NCBI RefSeq assembly: GCF_900475275.1
Contig: NZ_LS483364.1
Coordinates: forward strand, 248,001 to 312,000
Length of the DNA stretch: 64,000 nucleotides
Direction: 5' to 3'
Origin: Streptococcus sanguinis
GTDB taxonomy: Bacteria > Bacillota > Bacilli > Lactobacillales > Streptococcaceae
Shown here piece after piece: positions 58,668 through 64,000 of the stretch (position 1 is the first letter of the stretch; the number at the start of each line of letters is the position of its first letter). The position numbers and the translations under genes are program-made. Under the pieces are notes generated by a model. The model saw nothing but the letters and a program-made list of their open reading frames with translations. It searched no databases and was not told where the DNA came from.

Positions 58668-58790
58668 ATGATTGAATGGATTGTAGTTGATAGGTTTGGT
58701 AATCAAATCGCAGGACCATTTTTTGATAAAATAGCAGCAGAAAACGTTGCAAAAGCAATTCCTAATGCTACTATTATTCCAAAGCATTAA
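58668..58790 (+). CDS. 40-residue microprotein of the defence-like island
   Basis: Begins MIEWIVVDRFGNQIAGPFFD and ends AIPNATIIPKH. An AAAGGAG site lies seven bases before the ATG, and the gene lies between the operator/promoter and the DUF262 gene. Secondary structure looks like strand-turn-helix-strand. No family is recognised. It is the first cistron, 43 bases ahead of the DUF262 gene. It might be a sensor, a regulator of the nuclease or an inhibitor; all of this is inference. Confidence 0.6.
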   Translation: MIEWIVVDRFGNQIAGPFFDKIAAENVAKAIPNATIIPKH

Positions 58791-58833
58791 TGGACCAAAG
58801 ATTCTATGCTGATAAGATTTTTAGGAGATAATG

Positions 58834-60159
58834 ATGGATGTCAATGAAAAAGAAATAGGGTTTGAAAGTAAAAAAATATCAGAAATATTGAAATGGGATA
58901 GGCTAACAATACCAAGTTATCAAAGACCTTATAAATGGAACAGAAAGCATGTCCGAAATCTTTTTTATGATTTACGAGATGCTATGGGAAAAAAGGAATA
59001 TCAAGTTGGCTCTGTTATCTTGCATGAGAATGATGGATGCCTAGATATTGTAGATGGCCAGCAACGATTGCTTTCCATTTCGCTATTTCTTTATGCTTTA
59101 GGTAGAGATAAAGAATTTAAAGGAGCAAGAAATTTACTTGAAGCTGACTTTGGAGAACTATCTTGCTATAATGCTTACGAAAATTTTAATGAATGGAAGA
59201 ATTTAATCCAACTTGTAGGCGAGAAAGAAGCTGAACAGGTGTGTAGTTTTCTACTTGAAAATTGTTCTGTCTCGGTGATTACTATGCCACAGGAACGATT
59301 ATCAGAGGCCTTTCAGCTGTTTGATTCACAAAATAATCGTGGAAAATCTCTAGAACCTCACGATTTACTCAAAGCTTATCATCTTCGTAAGCAAGATTCA
59401 GAAGATGAAAAGATTGTTGAAAAGTGGGAACAGTTTGTGGAGGATAAAGATTTAAGCCTCAAAGACTTATTTGACAAACATCTCTTTCGCATGAGACGTT
59501 GGTCTCGGGGAGAGACAGGACTAACAAACAAGCTTTATGGTTCTTGTCTGCGTTTTACAGAGGATTTTATCGATGATTTTAAAGGTGTTGATTTAAATCA
59601 GAACTTTCCATATCTGGAATTGTATCGCCACATTGAAAATCTTCCTATGTCAATTACCATGCCTATTATTGATGGAAGTAAATTTTTTGAATATATCGAA
59701 TCTGCCCATCATACTATTAAAGATTATAAAGTTTTTTTAAATGAAAAGTTAGGGGGTTCTGATGAGCCTGAGAGGGAAGAAGAAAATTTAACTTACCCAG
59801 AAGGTATGTTGAAAATTTACAATAGCTCAAAGGGACGCTATCTCAAGTGCCACAATATGTTCCTAAATATTTGTTTGCTTTTTGCAGAGAGATTTGGAAA
59901 AGAAGAGCTATCAAAGGAAATAGTAGAGACTTTGTTTATTTGGTCTTATTACCCCCGTGTTAAATCTCGAGCTATATATGATGCAACGGTAGGAAAATAT
60001 GCTGCTGGTGGAAGGTTTAGACAAAAAGAGGTTCAAAAACTATTCCAACTTTTAGCCCATGCTGTAACTCCAAATGATTTCATGGTCAAGATAGATCGAG
60101 AATTATTTGAAAATTATACTGTGGAGCAGATTATAGAGGAGGAAAAAGAGAAATGGTAG
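58834..60159 (+). CDS. DUF262 protein without nuclease domain (GmrS-like)
   Basis: A protein of about 441 residues. The N-terminal DUF262 domain has IPSYQRPYKW (about 26-35), VDGQQRL (about 73-79) and NNRGKSLEPHD (about 168-178), the conserved nucleotide-binding set of GmrSD, BrxU and SspE. The C-terminal half has no DUF1524-type His motif and looks purely helical (LFIWSYYPRVKSR). ATG at 58834 has AGGAG six bases before it; ATG at 58831 is also in frame. The last seven bases overlap the next gene, so the two are co-translated. Probably the sensor or partner subunit of the nuclease protein. Confidence 0.8.
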   Translation: MDVNEKEIGFESKKISEILKWDRLTIPSYQRPYKWNRKHVRNLFYDLRDAMGKKEYQVGSVILHENDGCLDIVDGQQRLLSISLFLYALGRDKEFKGARNLLEADFGELSCYNAYENFNEWKNLIQLVGEKEAEQVCSFLLENCSVSVITMPQERLSEAFQLFDSQNNRGKSLEPHDLLKAYHLRKQDSEDEKIVEKWEQFVEDKDLSLKDLFDKHLFRMRRWSRGETGLTNKLYGSCLRFTEDFIDDFKGVDLNQNFPYLELYRHIENLPMSITMPIIDGSKFFEYIESAHHTIKDYKVFLNEKLGGSDEPEREEENLTYPEGMLKIYNSSKGRYLKCHNMFLNICLLFAERFGKEELSKEIVETLFIWSYYPRVKSRAIYDATVGKYAAGGRFRQKEVQKLFQLLAHAVTPNDFMVKIDRELFENYTVEQIIEEEKEKW

Positions 60160-62015
60160 AAACACATATAAGCTTATCAGTTAATCGTTTGTTAAATGAA
60201 GATAGCTATGCTATTCCTCTTTATCAGAGAAATTTCGCCTGGACTTATGATGAAATAGAGCAATTATTGAACGATGTAGCAGATGCTTTTCAAGAAAAAA
60301 GAGAAAACTACTATATTGGAACATTAGTCGTTAATGAAGAGAATGGTATTTTCAAAATCATAGATGGGCAACAGCGGACAACAGCCCTTAATTTGATTGC
60401 CTTAGCTTTGAAACATGAGTTTGGTTTTAATCGATTGAATGCTGTCAATCTTACTTTCCCAGCTAGGAAGAAGTCAAATGAGAATATTCAAAAGTTATTC
60501 ACCAAGCAAAAAATTTCTGAGAATGATGAAAATGAGCTGACTAGAGGTTACAGACATGCTTATGACGCATTGAAAAAAGTACTAGAGGAGCGGCAATTTG
60601 AATCTCAATCTTTCTTTAATTATCTTTTTGATAAAGTCATTATTTTTCGCAGTCTTCTTCCTAATGATTTAGATTTGAATCTCTATTTCGAACGTTTCAA
60701 CTCTCGAGGAGAACAACTAGAGGCCCATGAAATTCTTAAGGCGCAAATGATGGATAAGTTTGGTGAAGATCAAGAAATGGCGCAAAAATTCGCAAGAATT
60801 TGGGATGCCTGCTCAGAATTTGATAAGCCGGTATTAAAAGCTTTTCAAATTCGAAGTAGACCAAATAATCCTGATGAAGAGGGGGAGAAAATTTTTGGGA
60901 GAGAATATGCTAATTTCAAATTGCAAGAAGTATTTGATAAGATAGGAGTTGATAAGGTAGAGACAAAAAGTTTACTAGAGGCTATTTCTGAGGACAAATC
61001 TGAGAGGGGGAGAGCAGTAAGTAAAGAGTCAGATATTTCAAACTATACTACTGTAATTGATTTTCCAACGTTTTTGTTTCAAGTGTTTTTCATCATGGAA
61101 GGAAGTAATGAAACTACATTTGATGATAAAAAATTATTGAAAATTTTTGAAATTGAACGACGAGATAGAGAATGGGTCCAACAATTTGGACAACTACTTC
61201 TGACTATAAAGCATATATTTGATACGCTTATCGTAAAAAATGCCCAATTAGAAAATGAAACCGAATGGCAAATCAAATGTGGTCAGTATGAGACATATCA
61301 ACGAAATGAAAATGGTGGATGGAAATATGTTCGAATTAATTTTCAAAAAAATACTTTTGACAATTTAAACAAAAACATCATTCTCCTCCAATCTATGTTT
61401 GCTGTGACCTTTACTGCTAATCGTGATAGTCGTTGGTTATATGAGATTTTGCAATTCCTCTTTAACCATATTGAAGAGTTAAATGATCAAGAATTTGGTG
61501 CTCAGTTTAAAGATTTTCTTGAAAAAATGGCAGTGAGATATGCTGAAGAAAGATTGTTTGCTGAGGATGGAAGTATAAAGAAATACGGGGATATTCCTGT
61601 TTATGCATTTAACTTTGTGGATTATGTTTTATGGAAAAATCGTGCCGAATTAGAGAAAGAGTACAAGGATATTAAATTTGATAATTTCAAATTTGCATAT
61701 CGTCGTTCCATAGAGCATTGGTTCCCTCAGAATCCAAATGGGCATGATGGAGAAAGCCAATTACCTGCTGAATTTTTGCATTCCTTTGGCAATCTTTGTA
61801 TCATTACAGATAGTCAGAATTCTAAGTTTGGTAATTCCTATCCAGAGTCTAAACTAACACAATGGAAGAGAGAAGATATCTTCAAGCGTCAGAGCTTAAA
61901 ACTACAAATAATGGCTGCCATAACGGAAAAGACTGAATGGAAATCAGATCAGGTTCTAGGGTTGGAAAATGAGATTATGCCTATGGTAAGCAAATTTATA
62001 GAAAATAAAAAGTAA
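60153..62015 (+). CDS. DUF262-DUF1524 protein (GmrSD-type nuclease)
   Basis: A 620-residue protein. An N-terminal DUF262 domain (IPLYQRNFAW 21-30; IIDGQQRT 69-76; FNSRGEQLEAHEIL near 183) is followed by a long helical middle. A C-terminal DUF1524 His-Asn nuclease domain shows SIEHWFPQNPNG (His near 522) and FGNLCIITDSQNSKFGNS. This matches type IV restriction nucleases that cut modified phage DNA. With the overlapping upstream DUF262 gene it forms a two-subunit version. AT-rich base use, like the rest of the island. Confidence 0.85.
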   Translation: MVETHISLSVNRLLNEDSYAIPLYQRNFAWTYDEIEQLLNDVADAFQEKRENYYIGTLVVNEENGIFKIIDGQQRTTALNLIALALKHEFGFNRLNAVNLTFPARKKSNENIQKLFTKQKISENDENELTRGYRHAYDALKKVLEERQFESQSFFNYLFDKVIIFRSLLPNDLDLNLYFERFNSRGEQLEAHEILKAQMMDKFGEDQEMAQKFARIWDACSEFDKPVLKAFQIRSRPNNPDEEGEKIFGREYANFKLQEVFDKIGVDKVETKSLLEAISEDKSERGRAVSKESDISNYTTVIDFPTFLFQVFFIMEGSNETTFDDKKLLKIFEIERRDREWVQQFGQLLLTIKHIFDTLIVKNAQLENETEWQIKCGQYETYQRNENGGWKYVRINFQKNTFDNLNKNIILLQSMFAVTFTANRDSRWLYEILQFLFNHIEELNDQEFGAQFKDFLEKMAVRYAEERLFAEDGSIKKYGDIPVYAFNFVDYVLWKNRAELEKEYKDIKFDNFKFAYRRSIEHWFPQNPNGHDGESQLPAEFLHSFGNLCIITDSQNSKFGNSYPESKLTQWKREDIFKRQSLKLQIMAAITEKTEWKSDQVLGLENEIMPMVSKFIENKK

Positions 62016-62039
62016 GTTGTCAGATCTAGATAATTTAAG

Positions 62040-62083
62040 AGGCTAATGTATATCTAATAGATTTACATTGGCTTTCTTTTTTG
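62040..62083 (+). terminator. Terminator of the DUF262 operon
   Basis: GGCTAATGTA pairs with TACATTGGC (one G-U) around TATCTAATAGATT, followed by a T-rich run. Confidence 0.65.
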
Positions 62084-62090
62084 TTAAAAT
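62062..62090 (+). promoter_or_regulatory. Promoter of the toxin-antitoxin pair
   Basis: TTTACA (62062-62067), 17-base spacer, TAAAAT (62085-62090) with a TGT extension. Confidence 0.7.
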
Positions 62091-62114
62091 AGTCTATAGA
62101 AAGAAGGTGAGAGT

Positions 62115-62378
62115 ATGTCAAAGACTAGTATGAGTATCCGCTTGGACAGCGAGGTCAAGGAGCAGGCTCAACAGGTTTTCAACAGCTTGGGCATGGATAT
62201 GACAACGGCTATCAATATTTTTCTTCGTCAGGCTATTCAGTACCAAGGGCTACCCTTTGATGTCAGACTGGATGAAAGTCGGAAGCTGATGGAAGTATTG
62301 GGGGATTTAGATCAAAATAGGAATATGAGTCAGTCTTTTGTGAGTGTCTCAGACTTGATGGAGAATTTACGTGCTTAA
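62115..62378 (+). CDS. dinJ: RelB/DinJ-family antitoxin
   Basis: An 87-residue antitoxin. The N-terminal ribbon-helix-helix (SMSIRLDSEVKEQAQQVFNS then LGMDMTTAINIFLRQAI) binds the operator, and the C-terminal part (about 50-87) wraps the toxin. It overlaps the toxin start by eight bases. Type II pairs of this kind autoregulate their own promoter. Confidence 0.9.
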   Translation: MSKTSMSIRLDSEVKEQAQQVFNSLGMDMTTAINIFLRQAIQYQGLPFDVRLDESRKLMEVLGDLDQNRNMSQSFVSVSDLMENLRA

Positions 62379-62649
62379 GATTCGTTATCATAAACAGTTT
62401 AAAAAAGATTTTAAGTTGGCTATGAAGCGTGGACTTAAGGCAGAATTGTTAGAAGAAGTCTTAGAGTTTTTGATTCAGGAAAAGGAACTTCCTGCCAAAT
62501 ATCGAGATCATCAACTGACAGCATCCAAGCACTTTAAAGGAGTGCGAGAATGCCATATCCAGCCAGATTGGCTCTTGGTTTATAAAGTGGATAAGGAAGA
62601 ATTGATTTTAAACTTGCTTAGGACAGGCAGTCATAGTGATTTATTTTAA
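62371..62649 (+). CDS. yafQ: YafQ-family mRNA interferase toxin
   Basis: A 92-residue RelE-superfamily toxin that cuts mRNA in the ribosome. Features are IRYHKQFKKDFKLAMKRG at the start, CHIQPDWLLVYKVD in the core, and the catalytic His in RTGSHSDLF at the C-terminus. It starts with GTG at 62371, inside the antitoxin end, which favours antitoxin-coupled translation. It closes the AT-rich island next to pepS. Confidence 0.9.
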   Translation: MLKIRYHKQFKKDFKLAMKRGLKAELLEEVLEFLIQEKELPAKYRDHQLTASKHFKGVRECHIQPDWLLVYKVDKEELILNLLRTGSHSDLF

Positions 62650-62736
62650 TCTATTAAAAGATAATTGAGGATTCTGAAGACGCTAGTACAAGTAAGAGTT
62701 CATACCTTAGAATTATGATTTAGAAAGGACTCTCTC

Positions 62737-62889
62737 ATGAAACTTAGAATAAATGCCGAAGATAAGCCAGTGCAAAAGGTGTTTGATTACCAGTTGGATC
62801 TTGATTCAGATACGATTTTGAAAATGACCGCTTTGATTTGCGGTACGGTAGCAGAGGTTAGCCTACTGTCCCTGTTTAAAGAGAATTAA
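62737..62889 (+). CDS. Small ORF of unknown function upstream of pepS
   Basis: 50 residues beginning MKLRINAEDKPVQKVFDYQL and ending VSLLSLFKEN. GAAAGGA lies about nine bases before the ATG. The composition looks like a folded small protein, without a membrane helix or signal peptide. No family is recognised. It ends 21 bases before pepS and could be co-transcribed with it. Confidence 0.5.
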   Translation: MKLRINAEDKPVQKVFDYQLDLDSDTILKMTALICGTVAEVSLLSLFKEN

Positions 62890-62910
62890 CAAAAGAAAAG
62901 GAGAAGCAGC

Positions 62911-64000
62911 ATGGTTCTGCCAAATTTTAAAGAAAACTTAGAAAAATACGCTAAACTATTGGTTGCCAATGGTATCAATGTGCAGCCGGGTCACACGGTG
63001 GCGCTCAATATTGATGTGGAGCAGCGTGAGCTGGCTCACTTGATTGTCAAGGAAGCCTATGCTCTGGGTGCTCACGAGGTCATCGTCCAGTGGGCGGATG
63101 ATTTGACTACGCGGGAGAAATTCCTCCATGCACCGATGGAGCGCTTGGACAATGTTCCAGACTATAAGGTGGCTGAGATGAACTATCTCCTCGAAAAGAA
63201 AGCCAGCCGCTTGGGCGTTCGTTCATCTGACCCAGGAGCTTTAAATGGCGTGGATGCCGAGAAATTATCGGCTTCTGCTAAGGCTATGGGGATAGCCATG
63301 AAGCCGATGCGGATTGCAACCCAATCCAATAAAGTCAGCTGGACAGTCGCTGCAGCAGCCGGTACAGACTGGGCTAAGAAGGTCTTTCCAAACGCAGCCA
63401 GTGATGAGGAAGCGGTAGACTTGCTTTGGGATCAGATTTTCAAAACCTGCCGTGTCTATGAGAATGATCCAGTAGCCGCTTGGCAGGCGCATGAAGAAAA
63501 ACTCAGCTCAAAAGCTAAGGTTTTAAACGAGGAGCAATTCACAGCTCTGCACTACACAGCTCCTGGAACTGACTTGACATTGGGCTTGCCCAAGAACCAT
63601 CACTGGGAGTCAGCTGGCAGTCTAAATGCTCAGGGCGAGTATTTCATTGCCAACATGCCGACAGAAGAGGTCTTTACAGCACCGGACTTCCGCCGAGCTG
63701 AAGGTTATGTGACTAGCACCAAGCCTCTCAGCTACAATGGCAACATCATCGAAGGCATCAAGGTGACCTTCAAGGATGGCCAGATTGTGGACATTACTGC
63801 TGAAAAGGGCGATCAAGTTATGAAGGATCTTGTCTTTGAAAATGCTGGTGCGCGTGCTTTAGGTGAGTGTGCCTTGGTACCAGATCCAAGTCCGATTTCT
63901 CAGTCAGGCATTACTTTCTTCAATACTCTCTTTGATGAAAATGCCTCTAACCACTTGGCTATTGGTGCAGCTTATGCGACCAGTGTGGTCGGCGGAGAGA
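62911..64000 (+). CDS. pepS: Aminopeptidase PepS (M29), N-terminal part
   Basis: The first 363 codons of an M29 thermophilic-type aminopeptidase; the gene runs off the end of the window (family length about 413). It trims N-terminal residues of peptides in the cytoplasm for amino acid supply. Recognisable are the opening NFKENLEKYAKLLVANGINVQPG (cut here to NFKENLEKYAKLLV) and the metal-site regions IEGIKVTFKDGQIVD and LGECALVPDPSPIS. GGAGAAG precedes the ATG. Confidence 0.93.
   Translation, partial: MVLPNFKENLEKYAKLLVANGINVQPGHTVALNIDVEQRELAHLIVKEAYALGAHEVIVQWADDLTTREKFLHAPMERLDNVPDYKVAEMNYLLEKKASRLGVRSSDPGALNGVDAEKLSASAKAMGIAMKPMRIATQSNKVSWTVAAAAGTDWAKKVFPNAASDEEAVDLLWDQIFKTCRVYENDPVAAWQAHEEKLSSKAKVLNEEQFTALHYTAPGTDLTLGLPKNHHWESAGSLNAQGEYFIANMPTEEVFTAPDFRRAEGYVTSTKPLSYNGNIIEGIKVTFKDGQIVDITAEKGDQVMKDLVFENAGARALGECALVPDPSPISQSGITFFNTLFDENASNHLAIGAAYATSVVGGE

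Overview
The window looks like chromosomal DNA of a viridans-group Streptococcus, closest in style to the sanguinis/gordonii/cristatus group. The reasons are: rsmA, rsgA, rpe and rmuC in a familiar streptococcal order; uppS-cdsA-rseP(eep)-proS followed by polC; a streptococcal-type ClpL; an LPxTG-anchored Cna-B adhesin; extended -10 promoters (TGnTATAAT) in front of many genes; and moderate to low G+C. The species cannot be fixed from the sequence alone.

Layout. 1-2.5 kb: end of tatD, RNase M5, a short-chain dehydrogenase and rsmA. 2.6 kb: tRNA-Leu(CAG) on the minus strand. 2.9-7.6 kb: a 1561-residue surface adhesin with 11 Cna-B repeats. 7.8-12.2 kb: the rsgA-rpe-thiN-rmuC-yhaM operon, then purR and a membrane-anchored unknown. 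13.6-20.5 kb: translation and central metabolism (rpsL, rpsG, fusA, gap, glmS). 20.8-26.4 kb: an operon of two UroD-fold proteins that keep a zinc HxC...C methyltransferase motif, a 66-residue peptide and an amino-acid ABC transporter. 26.5-37.7 kb: an L-fucose catabolic locus with a divergent DeoR-type regulator, aldolase, isomerase, an orphan PTS IIB/IIA pair without a IIC, a ribose-type ABC importer, kinase, mutarotase and lactaldehyde reductase. 37.7-42.3 kb: clpL with an unusual upstream region, a CPBP protease gene broken by one stop codon, and a small helix-turn-helix gene. 42.3-55.6 kb: tkt, yajC, uppS, cdsA, rseP, proS, a PH-domain protein, a lipoprotein and polC. 55.7-62.65 kb: a visibly AT-rich island between polC and pepS. 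It holds a SpoVK/CbbX-like AAA+ ATPase, a WYL regulator, a 40-residue microprotein, a DUF262 protein, a DUF262-DUF1524 (GmrSD-like) nuclease and a DinJ/YafQ toxin-antitoxin pair. The window ends inside pepS.

The most promising unknown system is this last island. Two promoters inside it, one before the AAA+ gene and one before the microprotein/DUF262 operon, carry the same palindrome TGGAC-N7-GTCCA, and in each it lies exactly 10 bases before the -10 hexamer. That suggests one regulator, probably the island's WYL protein, controls both units as a single defence-like regulon.

Other notable regulatory signals: two exact TTACA-N2-TGTAA (CopY/BlaI-type) boxes around the clpL promoter and four TTATGTAAA elements in its leader; paired 10-bp-spaced TGAAC direct repeats at both ends of the fucose divergent promoter region; and two NagR-like boxes around the glmS promoter, with no ribozyme visible there.
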